This document shows, in pieces, positions 47,000-58,800 of a stretch of DNA of 64,000 nt (position 1 is the first letter of the stretch; the number at the start of each line of letters is the position of its first letter). A model generated the notes under the pieces. The model saw only the letters and a program-made list of their open reading frames with translations. It searched no databases and was not told where the DNA came from. This DNA comes from Solen grandis (taxonomy: Eukaryota; Mollusca; Bivalvia; Adapedonta; Solenidae), in contig CM037795.1 of NCBI GenBank assembly GCA_021229015.1, positions 16,760,117-16,824,116 of the forward strand, given 5' to 3'. The position numbers and the translations under genes were made by a program.

Positions 47000-48969
47000 G
47001 GAATTACTCATCACAGTATTTATTCTTATAACTAGGACGTGAGACATGAATCAACCAATGCAGCTAATGCACGCACGACAAAGACAGCCATTAATATTTA
47101 ATGAAGGGATTACTGTACATTGGTTCACGTCACAACCCGGCTAGACACAAACCTGCACGTCTAAGACCTTATATCAGATAAACTAGCATCCTCTGGCGAC
47201 TATGCAAACCATACATCGTTACCTTAACTGCGAAGCTCAAGACTAACTTTAGAAAATTCTAAATTTGAGCTGATTTTTGAGTTGTCATAACAAATGAAAC
47301 AAAACTGGTTAGAAAATATTTATAAATGTATAAAGCTTGCTAAAATAAAACGACAAAAAATCAAACATGTTCTTTAATTCATTTTAAGACATCCTACCAC
47401 CCTGAGTTGTGCCGAGAATCAATTCCTGGACAATATTTTCAGGGGCCACATGCAATATTAGAGAAGCAGCGTAACAAGGGATATGATTGGAACATAGCCA
47501 ATGTCGGAAGGACTAGCACCTCCCCTTTCACAATTTCTCCAATTCCGTTAAATCTGTGCACTGCATAGAAGGAAACTTGTAAACTTATGTTATGCGGAAT
47601 TTGCATAACAAATGAACAGAGTTTGCTGCACTGATGTAGAATGGAAAATATATACAAGGTTACTGAGCATGTGAAGATTATATTTCTACGAATGCATTCA
47701 TACTTTACTTTGTATACTCTGAATCTACGCCTGACATAAGCATGTGATCCTTTTAACTGCATTTCTGATCTCTTACTCAAATTTATTCACGGCCGACCTT
47801 GAATACCACACGTGATAAGATATATCTTTTCATCAAATATTCAATTACAAGAAAATTAAGATGGTACTAAAACAGCACAACGATGTGCAGAAACATTTTT
47901 GTAAGAAAATTTAATGACAAACAATTTTATGCAAAAGAAGAGAACGGAACTCAACATTATGCACTTCAGATATGTATTCATGCATCATTTGGTGTGATAT
48001 CTATGTGGAGAGCTTCAGTTTAATACACTAATACAACCAATTAATAAGTCAAGATTTTTACTCAAAGACAGGAAACTATAGAGTTTTACAAACTGAATGA
48101 CCCTTACATCAGATGAGTCTCAAGTGAAAACACAGTCCTGTCAGGTTGTATACTGTTTGTTTACAAAGAATAAATTAATGATCATAACTGAAATGGCCTG
48201 AACCCAAATCAAACCGAGAACAAGGTTGTATCACAACAAGCCTGGAAGCCTACGGCAAGAGATGTGCTTTTAGGGTCTCTTCAAATTTTTAATATCATAT
48301 TTAGACTGGGCCTCTCTCACAGATGTAAAGATTTACAGAATAAAAAATGTATAGAAACAGATGGATATTCTGACATATTCATTAAAAATCTTAATTTTAC
48401 TTAACAAGTTTCACAAAAGTTTGATATTTTATTCCAAGATATTAAAACAAAAATAAAACACAAAAAAAAATCTGACAGGGCTCCTGTGTGGGTACGAGAT
48501 ATGTCGACGACATGACTAGACACACCATGACAACATACCACCCTGTACCTGTGGTTACCTTCCCCCCACAAGGTCTGACACAGAGTTGCCGGGTGGCCTG
48601 TCAGGGCCTACAAATCAACAGGCCTACACCCACACACAATGCAACGCATGGGCCACCCAATTATGTAGTTTCAATGGCTGATCATTTGTGTGATAATATA
48701 CATATATACAGTTCTTTACTGATAGGTGTAGTCAGGTAAGATATTTCCATGTTAAGACCTTAATCAACCTTGGCTCCCTATACATCATTTAGACAACTGA
48801 TATACCTGACCAGACTGGAAAAAGCACTTTTCAATCTGATCAGGTTTGACATAAATTATGAGCAAGGCACACATGTCAAATCTGAAAAGCTAAAAGCTAA
48901 TTATTTGCATAAAGAAAAGAATAGGGTTTACATAATTCCCAGTCATGGGAGGTTTTAGGTATTCAAGGA
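47000..48969. other. Unique DNA, no resolved gene
   Basis: GC-richer blocks at 47030-47260, 47450-47600 and 48480-48700 stand out. Minus-strand ORF 47439-47780 (113 codons) and plus-strand ORF 48488-48739 (83 codons) lack ATG context plus splice support or motifs. These blocks could be UTR or promoter sequence of a minus-strand gene. Confidence 0.3.
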
Positions 48970-49230
48970 CTTGCATGGTCTATGTAAGACTCACTGCGAC
49001 ATGCCACACACAAGCTGCATGGTACCACACCCAGTCACATCCCAATACCACATCCTATCACATCCAATGAAATCCTTTTACCAGCTCTAGACCACCCATT
49101 AAATGCTAAGCATCTAGAAAGATTGCTTTATCACTATTACATATAATGACGGTGTGTTGCTGTAGGCCAAAGATCAAACCCACAACCTCACACTTCTAAG
49201 GAGAATGCTTTAACCACCCGCCCATCCAGG
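48970..49230 (-). mobile_element. Degenerate tRNA-derived SINE
   Basis: Body phrases CATGGTACCACACCCAGTCAC and AACCCACAACCT and a head relic GGGCGGGTGGTTAAAGC on the minus strand match the family at 39360, with heavy drift and internal deletions. Confidence 0.6.
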
Positions 49231-50210
49231 ACTGCAAAAGTAAACTGAACTTATGTTTAAGTAATGTACATTGTATACATATATGTATATGTAATATAAA
49301 ATGGCTTGACTTTAACCCCAATACACTTGTGTCAAATGCATCAGCTGGTTTCTACTCAAAAACTTGGCAAAAATTTTTTCCAGCACCACCAATGTTTACA
49401 GAGAATATCAATTTTCTCTAATATCAAAAGATGTTCGTCCATTTGAAATGTACATATATATTCTAAAAATATTCAAGTTAAATTAGAATGAATTTCTCAT
49501 ACTGCTTCAAAGAAGATGTTAAATGTCATGTAGCCATCCCATAATAATGACAGTCTCATTACATTTTATGTGGGAGTACCATTAAGACTTAGAAAATAAA
49601 AATGCCATACCATATATAACATCAATTCCCCGATCGTAGAATCACACTGGAATGTATACCATTGCGTGATAAAGAGAACTTATATGGTATTACTATAAAT
49701 CCCTCCAACACATTCTCTGCATAACCTCCCTAGTGTGAAAGGAGGCCAAACAAATACCTCTTAATGTACATATCAGTAAAGCACCCACCCACTTTCATCT
49801 GGATATACTTTAAGCCTAGTACCTATATACACATATGTAGACTATATAAGGGTAGTCACAGGTTTTATTTACTGGGGGGGGGGTACTTCAATCTTGTTCA
49901 TGCTTCTTAAACACCAGTCACATACAGAACAGTACACCCTCGTCTGGCGTGTTACTTTTCTTCCACCCAATCATTCAGGCTTTCATCTACATACAATATT
50001 TTTGTAACATGAATACAACCCAGAGAACACAAAGGCACAAGTATATACACAGTGTCACAAACATCAAACTATGCTAATAAGCCATGCTTGGCTGGGCAAA
50101 AATGTCCTACTGTTTGCTGCTACAGCTAATATTTATAATAAAAAATACGAATACAGGGTTTTGCTGACACATCATTTTCTTACATAAAACATTAGACCTC
50201 AACATATTAG
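49231..50210. other. No gene seen
   Basis: Low-complexity TA-rich tract near 49272-49300 and a G-run at 49875-49884. It may be 3' UTR of a minus-strand gene, but nothing proves that. Confidence 0.35.
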
Positions 50211-50406
50211 CCCTTTACCTCATATAAAGACATGCTTGATGCCTTGGCAACAATGCAGACCCAGATCAGACAGGATCTTCCAGAAGCTGTCTGATCAGGG
50301 TCTGCTCTGTTTGTGTGTACAATTTTGTACCTGAGAATTTAAGTTCATGACATTACTATCCATCAAGTCTTAGATTTGTTCATGAATATTCATGAAATAA
50401 GGGTAT
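50211..50406 (+). mobile_element. MITE family 2 copy without TTAA
   Basis: CCCTTTACCTCATATAAAGAC on the left, a good central palindrome (GCAGACCCAGATCAGACAG with CTGTCTGATCAGGGTCTGC) and TTCATGAATATTCATGAAAT on the right. Its flanks are TTAG and TATG, so the site duplication is lost or was never TTAA. Confidence 0.75.
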
Positions 50407-51595
50407 GTAAATTCACACTATATAAATGTGAGGGAGACATAATTATATCATAAACAAATTGTAAATTTAAATCATACATAAAGTCAAACATAATCAGATA
50501 TTACTTTCACTACTATATCACAGAATTCAGGATTGATATATGGAAAAATTTCAATTCAATTAAATGCAATATAGATCACCTACATTCTACACATCAACAG
50601 CTGTATAAATTTGACAAAACTACATACCTTTATATTTCATAATTATGTAATTGTTTTATTTTATTTTTTACATTCAATAAAAATTCTTACAGTGCTGGGT
50701 CTCTGAACCAAAAAAAAAAATCCCCAAGATAAATATGTACAGTGTACTAAAGATTTAAATAATGGATTAAAGAACACACTGACTGAACCATGGGTGTCCC
50801 ACATTTTACCCATCCTATACTTTCAGTACATCTATATATGGTCCTGAGAGCAAACAACAGCTAGGGGCATGTACATATTATGGAGGGCAAGAGCATATAT
50901 ACACATATATACATGTGGAGGGATTATAAAACCAATACACTGATGGTACACGGAATACACTTACACCAGCTCACTAGACGTACAGCATATCCAATTACCA
51001 TTCAGATAATGTCATTGTACACTGTTACACTATATATAGGTATATGACTAAAAACTATCACTACAGGTGATTAATACCCCCACATCCCACCGGGTCTTCA
51101 AGAAATGTAAGAGTATAGAGAGGGCATGACGAGACCAGACCAGCTTGATTCCTAAATGGGGGTTTAATTACTGGAAAACAAGATGTGACTGAACAGTGTA
51201 TTTTGATATAGATTTTTTTTTTTTGCAGAATAATCATTTATCACTTCAAGTGAATCATACTCCAAAACAGATTAAGTGATAGCTAGATCAAGGAAAACCT
51301 GAAACATAAGAAGCAAGAGGAGACGCTGAGTAGCTGTAGCCCCTGAATGATTCTGATGATGAGCTGAATACATGCACTTAACTTGAAATACTTAAATTGT
51401 TCTTTTTTATTAAAACCTCTAATATTTTAGCTGAAGAAAAAGGTGCTTCAATGTGCACATCTAAACTATATGAAAATCCAGTGTGATAAGCAAGAAACTT
51501 TTTTGGGGGTCTGGCAATCAGTAAAAGAACTTGCAGTAAAAGTGTTTAACAAATAAAAGTATTCATTATTTAATGTCATACAAAATTAACTCACA
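50407..51595. other. No gene seen
   Basis: Unique AT-rich sequence with tracts of ATATACACATATATACATG near 50900. Confidence 0.4.
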
Positions 51596-51597
51596 TA

Positions 51598-51767
51598 CAA
51601 TTGAACCTGTATTAGCGACCACCTGTACTTAGCGATCAACCTGCATTTAGCGCAGTCATTTTAATAATTAAAATTTAGAATTTTGTTGATACTAACTTGT
51701 TTTGTGGTCACCTATAGCGGTACTTTTGTCTTGTTCTCTATGAGGAAGGTTAAGACAGGTTTGACTG
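51598..51767. mobile_element. TA-flanked small MITE
   Basis: Ends CAATTGAACCTGTATTAGC and, inverted, CAGTCAAACCTGTCTTAAC form a 19-bp imperfect TIR. Both ends are flanked by TA (51596-51597 and 51768-51769), as for Tc1/mariner-type insertions. Near the left end the phrase TTAGCGA-CCACCTGTAC recurs with variants about three times at 20-bp spacing. Confidence 0.6.
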
Positions 51768-51769
51768 TA

Positions 51770-53248
51770 TACACAATTATTCTTTTAAAATTGAGTAGTG
51801 AACAACATAAAATCAATTCTAGCCAAACAATCTGAAACACATGTCAAAACCCATCAATTCGACAATGGTCAAAAACCTGGCCTGTATTTAAATAAAGCTC
51901 TCAAATTAAGATTTTGTGCAACTCAAACTTTTGAAGATATGTATCCATATATTCAATGACCCAGAATGTCCAAAATATAGACTTGGAAAACATATGAAAA
52001 AGGGACATGGAGTAAAGAAAAAACAAAGAAAGTCATCACTAAAGATAATTTATATCCCTGCAACCCATTGTAAGTGTAGGATGGAGCATGATAGGACAGG
52101 ACATAGCAATAACTTAAAGACTTAGTAAAGTTCTAAACTTGCTTTGAGAAAGTAAAAAGTTATGAGAAATAATAATGCTTTAAACATTGAAATAAAAGTT
52201 TCTAGTAGATCTTAACAATTCTTTTAAACAAGGTATGGTCTTATAAATTTATCAAGTTAATCAGACACAGATGCAATCCTTAAAATATCAAAACTGTATA
52301 AAATACCTATTGCTGGGTGTTCTTTATCGTTACAAGACCTTAACCTTTAGGGTAAAGACCCCAACCCCGACAGATTTAATCTAGTCTTCCAACAGTCAAA
52401 AACAGCAACACACCTTTCCAGTTTTCAGCGGTGAAAATTTAAGCCCCACCCACACACAGAATCTCAAACAAAACCATGTTTTCTAAAAAAAAAAATTCTT
52501 AAATCAGGTCAACCATTGACTACCTGTTATACCAGTATGATAGCCTGTACATCTGTTAACACTAGCAAGGCTCATTGTGGAAAGATTCACACTTAAGGGT
52601 CAATAAACATACAAGTTATCACTATGGACAGGGCTTGTATTAGATATGAACAGTTGACCTATTCCCTTTGAACTTATTCCCTTTGATCTCTGGCTACATA
52701 CGCTTATCAACAGCCAAGCATTCAGTTACTTTTAATATCCATAACGTTAGCATTTGTATCCCTGTTGTATCATAGAGTATAGAGTGTAAGCTGGGGACCA
52801 AATCCATAACAGTTGCAATCGTTATGGTTAACTGAACGCACGCCTGGTGTCTTCTTTTATTCATTAGCTATAATGTAACATAGTCAAAAGGTCATTTAGA
52901 TCTTCATGACCAATAAAAGATTAATTTTCCTTAACTAGCATTGACTATACAAAATAAAATCCACCAAATGTATAAATATCTTATGTAAAAAAGGAAACAT
53001 AACCCCTGAATAGAAAGGGTTTTGATAGCGATAAACCTTCTGTGAAGAAATGAACTTTTTGTGAAGTAATATGACACGACTGGTAAGGACAGGACAATGT
53101 CTGAGATTCCAAAAGAGCACTTTCTCAAGATTATCTCAAAATTGGCTTTACTTTGGTAGTATTTTATAAATCCTGTATTTTCTGAACCACAGACTGTAAC
53201 AAACAAACACAGACTGTGACAAACAACTATGGAGGGGACTGGACCTAC
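51770..53248. other. No further exon found
   Basis: The exon that should follow 53249-53360 on the minus strand was sought here without success. A 69-codon plus ORF (51916-52125) and two minus ORFs (52931-53206) are unsupported. Confidence 0.4.
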
Positions 53249-53360
53249 CAGTTTATAAAGGAGCTTTTTCCTGCAGAATGGTTCCCGATCAGCTGCACTG
53301 TAATCTTCTTCCTGGGAGCCAGCAGGGTCAGTCCGAGACTCTCAGCGATCCTCACCAATC
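53249..53360 (-). CDS. Exon with P-loop of a dynamin/EHD-type GTPase
   Basis: A TTATTTCCAG acceptor (AG at 53361-53362) and an ACTG|GTAGGT donor (GT at 53247-53248) bound a 112-bp exon: 2 bases, 36 codons, then 2 bases. The reading LVRIAESLGLTLLAPRKKIT runs into VQLIGNHSAGKSSFIN and probably W. GNHSAGKSS is a Walker A/G1 motif (GxxxxGKS) after a hydrophobic beta strand, and the FIN follow-up is typical of dynamin-superfamily and EHD-like membrane-remodelling GTPases. The G2-G4 motifs must lie in other exons, which I could not place. A 73-codon plus-strand ORF over it is a shadow. The exon call is strong; the subfamily is inferred. Confidence 0.72.
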
Positions 53361-54571
53361 CTGGAAATAAAGGAGGAAATATGATCAGTCCAGGAAGGGT
53401 GGAGCTGTCCAGTTATAGTTCTGATTTGGGGGCTTGAAATTCACTTGCATAACCGGTGTATTTTCAATCACATATTTTGGTAAACTCAATGTAAAAAAGT
53501 TTGTGAAAAAAAAAAGTAGACTCTGTGTCTCCTATACCATTTAACTAAATCAATCCCCATGTTTCACACTTGTAAAATATGTACTCTGTACAGCATTCAT
53601 AAGCGAGGAAGATCATGAAAGTGTTGGATCGCGTGTTTTCAAGTGTGAGCCTCTTTGCCCCCCCACCCCACCCCCTCATTTCCATTGTTGGACACTGAAT
53701 TCTTTAAGCAAAGAGTCATTCGAAGAATCCAGTTGAAAATTTAATGGTCCAAGTCTGAATATAAATGGTTATGAATTATACTGAATATCAGCTTTTCTTT
53801 GGCAACAGTTAATATCAGGGAGGCCAGCAAATTAACTAACTATAAGCCCCAAATTCTAGTTTAAGATGTCTATTCAAATTGACCATTGAATATGGTTTCT
53901 CTCAGCTGATTTTCTATCACATACATTTGTATATAAAACGTTTCTTCAGAAAGGGAGTTTCACAGACAGGAAGTTTGTTAAACACTTGCAAAAGAAATTT
54001 TTGACTTCAGTAAATCAATACAGCACCAGACCCTGATTCTCTGTTACAAGCAGGTGGATTAATTGCCTATCCACTTGGGTTGAACATCCCATAACATTAT
54101 TTCAATCAACTGAGGGAACGGCTGCCTCACCACATCATGAAATAACCATACCCGGTCCATTATCCAGACACTGTGCAAACAGTAACAAACTGTCCACACT
54201 GTTTTGGTTCAAACTCTAGACCAATGGTTTAACCACCTTTACTCACTATGTCTTCAACCTAACTTACAAATAGACAGAAATAGCAACAGTCTATATATCA
54301 ACAAAGTATCACCTTAACTTCCGGTGGAAATTTAAACACTGTATCAATAAATTTACACTATTTTCAAAAGCTAACGAAAGCCACATTACCAAGAAGCATC
54401 TGAGATATATCATTATTACATTTCAAGTAGGTCTGAAATTAAATGATGAACATTGAGATTAAACTTCATTGAATTCAACAGGTGCTCAAAGTCAACTTTA
54501 AAATCATCTACCTATTGCTTATCTGTCTCATTAATGTATTCAAACTTGAGGATTCACATTGTACACATAAA
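53361..54571. other. No gene seen; contains a degenerate SINE
   Basis: Around 54075-54240 phrases such as GGGTTGAACATCCCATAACAT and TGGTTTAACCACC recall the SINE family in the same minus orientation, but the match is poor. The rest holds nothing recognisable. Confidence 0.35.
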
Positions 54572-54631
54572 TTAAACCTTTACCGCAAAGACTCAATTTG
54601 ATGCATTGGCAAACATGGGGGTAAAGGGTTA
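54572..54631. mobile_element. 60-bp internal-deletion derivative of MITE family 2
   Basis: TTAAACCTTTACCGCAAAGAC, then GATGCATTGGCAAACATGGG, then GGTAAAGGGTTA. Both termini survive, but nearly all of the interior including the central palindrome is gone. Confidence 0.65.
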
Positions 54632-54654
54632 GCTAATCCAAAATTGCTTCCAAA

Positions 54655-54790
54655 CTTATTTTTCCATCAACAGGTCCAAAGTTTGAACTTATATCTGCGA
54701 AGTCATGATAGACTTGTATCAGCAACAATATCAAACCCAAAACCTTCCGACCTTCAGTCATGTACGCTGACACTGAACTATTGCACCCAT
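54655..54790 (-). mobile_element. Degenerate SINE head
   Basis: ATCAAACCCAAAACCTTCCGACC and GACACTGAACTATTGCACCC recall the B-box and A-box region of the minus-strand SINE family. Weak. Confidence 0.35.
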
Positions 54791-55267
54791 ATTAAATTCT
54801 CTTTTATACATGACTAGGATTCATCGATATATTTTTTCGGCATAGCTTTCTAACCTCACTCACTCTTGACCTACTTAGGGGGATGATGACATAAGACAGT
54901 GCCAAATGAAGCAATAGAACTTTTGTTACCTGTAGTTCAATCGAATATCCGAAAACACCCGCGGCTAAACAAAATGACGGCCTCCTCGATGTACGAAAAA
55001 TGAGTGCACATTATAGAAGGGAAATAGATTTTTACCAAGGTTTTGAACCTCCAACTCGGGATGCGCACTATACATGAGTGCACACAATACATGAGTGTTT
55101 ACTGTAGATTTTTCAAGTAGGCTGGTTTCTTGAACAATCTCGATCAAAAACAAGAATGGAAGTATTTTAATTTACTCATTTAATAAACCTTTCTGCCAAA
55201 CATAAATGACAAATTCATTATCAACTTAAGTAATACTAATTGCACAATGTATATATTACTATCTTCC

Positions 55268-55510
55268 TTAATCCTTTCCCTCATAGAGGAAACCATGAAA
55301 AGACCTATGCGAACAACATAAAACCAGATAAGCCTGCGAGTAACTCGCAGGCTGATCAGGTTTTTATGCTGTTCGCTGCTCCTCAATGGTCTGGAAATGA
55401 GGACTTTATAATTAAATTTTGTAAGGTTTAACTGTGGGTTTCTGCAGATCAGGCTTTATGTGGTACCCATTGAGTGCGTTAAAATGAGTCTATATGAGGG
55501 AAAGGGTTAA
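55268..55510 (-). mobile_element. Hairpin MITE family 1, copy I
   Basis: Reversed full-length copy, TTAA at both ends, with several substitutions (AGGAAACC, GATAAGCC, an extra T in the right arm). Confidence 0.94.
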
Positions 55511-55947
55511 TTCAAGAAGGAATAAAACTAGTACAAGCCGAGTGTGGCAACTCAATTGCTCAGCAATGTTACTGAATTCACATGCTTAAGTGCAGCATGT
55601 ACTTCAGTTTACAATGTCACTTAAAGTAACACACTGTTTCATAAACATTCATCACAGGCATTCTGGATTAATCAAGCGTATTTATTGCACCTTTATTTCA
55701 TGTCACGGTCATCAACCAAGGAACAACGTCTGGTGAATATGTGTATCTGTGAGGCCAGTCAACTTAAATCATTGATTGCCTTTTTCTTATTGAGACTGTA
55801 TTAGGAATGTGTGCATGAGTGAGTAAGAGATAGCTTTAGAGAAATTTAGAAACTAAATGCGACCTGCCAGGAATTGAAACATCAAAGACTTGATTCCAAA
55901 TGATTTTTCTATAGAAAAGATTAAATTAGATACTAATATATATCAAA

Positions 55948-56098
55948 GATAAAAGGAAGGAGAGAATAAGGAAAAAGGAAGAGAGGAGTTTTCACAAAGG
56001 ACATAAGGGAGAGAGAGGGGGAGGGTAAGAAAGAAAACTTGCTACAAAAAGGATTCAGAGAGAGTAAGAAGGAGGGAGGGAGAGAGGGAGGAAAAATG
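55948..56098. repeat. Purine-rich low-complexity tract
   Basis: About 150 bp made almost only of A and G, with GGAGGGAGGGAGAGAGGGAGG-like stretches near 56070. Such tracts can form triplex DNA. Confidence 0.85.
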
Positions 56099-56284
56099 GA
56101 TAAAGGACATCATAATCAAACCATTAAAAGACCTTATCTTTAGTGAGTGAACAGTCCTTAACACATGCCTGGCAGTGTCTTCATGGCTGGTGAATGAATC
56201 CAGCTATGCAGTATATTCCTGACCTAGCCAGATACCACCACCAGATCCAGATATCTGACAGGAGCCTGATGTAGGTAAAACAGG

Positions 56285-56436
56285 TGGGTGGGGCGAGGTC
56301 GATCAGACTGTGAAGGTCAGTGATCAGCTCTGGGTGTCTGACTACATATTCAAGGCTATATCTGTCCAACAACTTCTGTCTTGCCATCAAGTTCTCCTTC
56401 TCAAAGACTGTATTCATCACATCTTTACCACTTTCC
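56285..56436 (-). CDS. Candidate coding exon, unidentified
   Basis: The minus strand after a CTGATCTATAG acceptor is open and protein-like: ESGKDVMNTVFEKENLMARQ, then KLLDRYSLEYVVRHPELITD and LHSLIDLAPP. The stretch is charged, amphipathic and helix-prone. The frame stays open to a stop at 56181, but the part after APP is Trp/Tyr-rich and may be intron. The donor is not clear: GTTTTA near 56286, GTATCT near 56238 and GTCAGG near 56222 are all imperfect. It lies 2.9 kb upstream of the P-loop exon on the same strand and might belong to the same gene. Confidence 0.5.
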
Positions 56437-56465
56437 CTATAGATCAGCCTTAACCTGTGTATCTG

Positions 56466-56507
56466 CTAGGAAGGATACTTCACTTGCTAGGAAGGATACT
56501 TCACTTC
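56466..56507. repeat. Tandem 21-bp duplication
   Basis: CTAGGAAGGATACTTCACTT(G) is present twice in a row. Confidence 0.9.
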
Positions 56508-56711
56508 TATGAAATATGACCAGACACATTACACACAGATGTACATAATTGTATTCTGAAGAGAATAAAAAATGTGGGAACGAAAAAGAAAATCTCTTTC
56601 TTGCCTTGACCAGCTGCTGCAGACATCTGATCATTTATGTTGAGAATTTTGAGAATAATGATAAAATGCCATGTGTTGTTGCTAATTAATGCTGCACTTC
56701 ACAGAACATCG

Positions 56712-56930
56712 CTTTATTTCATAATGTTCATGCACACATTTATGACTTAATTACTATCAATTCATAAAATGGTATATGAAACAAGGATTTTTTTCTTTTC
56801 TGTGCAGATTGAGTAGAAACTGAGCTACAATATTGTCTAAGCAAACAGGGGAGACCCTTATCAGATAGCTCCTGGAATTCCTCTGTTTGACAATGTATCA
56901 AAAATGAGTCTGCATGAGGTAAAGGATTAG
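56712..56930 (-). mobile_element. MITE family 2, diverged copy
   Basis: GCAAACAGGGGAGACCCTTA and TCAGATAGCTCCTGGA show one palindrome arm; the mirror arm is mostly deleted. The end CATGAGGTAAAGGATTA is one base from consensus. Confidence 0.65.
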
Positions 56931-58560
56931 TTATCCATGTTTATTTTTCATTGACCATCTTTTTAAAATTAGTTTTCCTATTATCACTCCTGAGAAGGAA
57001 TCTACTGCTTTTGAAACCTCAGTCCTCAGTAAGATGGAGAATAGCCATTAGTGTGTAATTTAAAATGTACAGGAGAAAAAAACAAAACAAAAAAAACAAC
57101 ATTGTTTATTACATGGCCATGAAAGTCTGACGTCACATTATTTCAGTTAGTCATGCACAAGAAACATAAGGACTATACACCTGTGACAATCCCAATACCA
57201 GTAACACACCAACACTGCCTGTTTGCACGGCCACACAACAGGAAGCGCATGAATCATGGGATAGACACACTGCCTTACTGCCCCACAGACCTACTTTGCC
57301 CACAAAGTACAAGTAGAGCACATGACTGCCAGTCAGGTCTCACCACTAAAAACAATGGCGCAATCTTTCACACTCATAAAATAACAACAGGCCAGCCTGT
57401 ACGCTGTGCTGGTTCAGGAAGTACTCAGAGCTTCATCAAAATATTTAAGGGGACGTGTAGAAGGACCGCTGGGTTGACTGATTGCTGCTGATTTCCAATT
57501 TCAGGCAAATGTTAAACATCTTCACCTAGGTGCTAAAACAGTCTGCCCTCCTTAAACAAGTGTCTGCATGTGTATCATATTATACTGTGCATCAGTGATA
57601 ACTCCGCAGTGATTTATGAAGTCTAGCTTACACACCATTTTGAGAGTCATGTGGATTTGTAATGGCCTTAAAACTATTATGTGGAAATGATGAGACATTT
57701 AACTACTGACAAGGCTTAATGCCTGATGAAAAGTGGTTTTAAATCAGATATGCATAGGTTAAATTCTCTATAAATTCAGAGCTAAAAATCAAGCCACTGA
57801 CCTTTGATCACAGGTTTGCTGCTATTCAGAGGTGACCGCTAATAAAAGGTTGACCAAAACATCATAAAACCTATGTAGACTGAATTGTTCTCAGCTGAAT
57901 ACACCTTGGTTTTTATAAGGTTAAGATACTTATTTCCTTCAAACAAACACATCTGTTACTATCCTGTCCTGTAAGTAGCGCAACTTGACAACCTGAGTTA
58001 ACTGTGATATAAAATTCTCAGCTTAACCAGCTATGTATGAAGGTAAAAAATACAACAAGCAATCATGGTACATAAGACATTTGTTCTTGATGTCTCACAG
58101 GAAATTCAGCCTCATTATCTTAAGAGGGCATAACTTGGCCCAAATGGTCAACAAAGATCTTAATATTTCACACACTATTTTATCCATAGGTATTACCTGA
58201 CAGTGCACCAAGCTTTCACATTCTGAAACAGTAGGTAATAAAACTGTGCTGCAAACCTGCAACTCTAGTTACTTGTAGTTAGTCAGCTGAACTCGCTCTT
58301 TGGTTCATGATAAACCTGCCGGCAGTCCCTATGTGCCTTGAGAGCTTTGATTGGTTTTATTCATACCTTAGGTCATGGCCACATGTTCACAATTGCATTG
58401 CATTGATATGCTACTGAGCGCAGAGCCATACTAAATGGTGAAATTGCTGTGGTAGTTATGCAAATTAACAATGCCTGCTTCTGATTTATGGCTACATAAG
58501 ACTGCATGGTGGCTACAGTCTACTAAAGTATAATTGTCATTCAGGCTCAACCTATGCTCA
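56931..58560. other. Unique DNA without a resolved gene
   Basis: A GC-richer block at 57150-57480 holds a 112-codon plus-strand ORF with many Cys, His and Thr residues but no recognisable motif. The block could be UTR of a minus-strand gene. Confidence 0.3.
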
Positions 58561-58567
58561 TTTGAAT

Positions 58568-58800
58568 ATCATACTCAAATTCGAGCCTCAGAGATTGTAT
58601 TTAAGTATCCCCGAGAGTGCAGAACCCAATCTGATCTGGTCCCATGTCCATGAAAAAAAAATGATACTTAAGTATGATTTTCATACTTATACTCAAACTA
58701 TGCCCATTAACTTTAATAGGTATTTTAGTATGATACTCAAATTTAGCCTGAGATTGTACTTAAGTACTTTCGAGAACACAGACCCTGGATCTGCTCAGTT
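58568..58800. repeat. Direct repeat with TACTTAAGTA palindromes
   Basis: ATACTCAAATTCGAGCCTCAG followed by GATTGTATTTAAGTAT at 58568-58640 recurs as ATACTCAAATTTAGCCTGAG and GATTGTACTTAAGTAC at 58731-58795, about 162 bp apart. ATACTTAAGTATGA lies between. The 98-codon ORF across it is fortuitous. Confidence 0.6.

Noticed and set aside
47439..47780. 113-codon minus-strand ORF
   Set aside because: Length is somewhat unusual, but there is no recognised motif, no good start context and no splice signal that fits.
53216..53437. 73-codon plus-strand ORF
   Set aside because: Antisense shadow of the P-loop exon, which has splice sites and a Walker A motif.
35451..55431. Small ORFs at 35451, 37310 and 55240 with nearly identical residues
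   Set aside because: They are readings through copies of hairpin MITE family 1, not a gene family.
57153..57491. 112-codon plus-strand ORF
   Set aside because: Cys/His-rich but without an ordered zinc-binding pattern; probably UTR or unique non-coding sequence.
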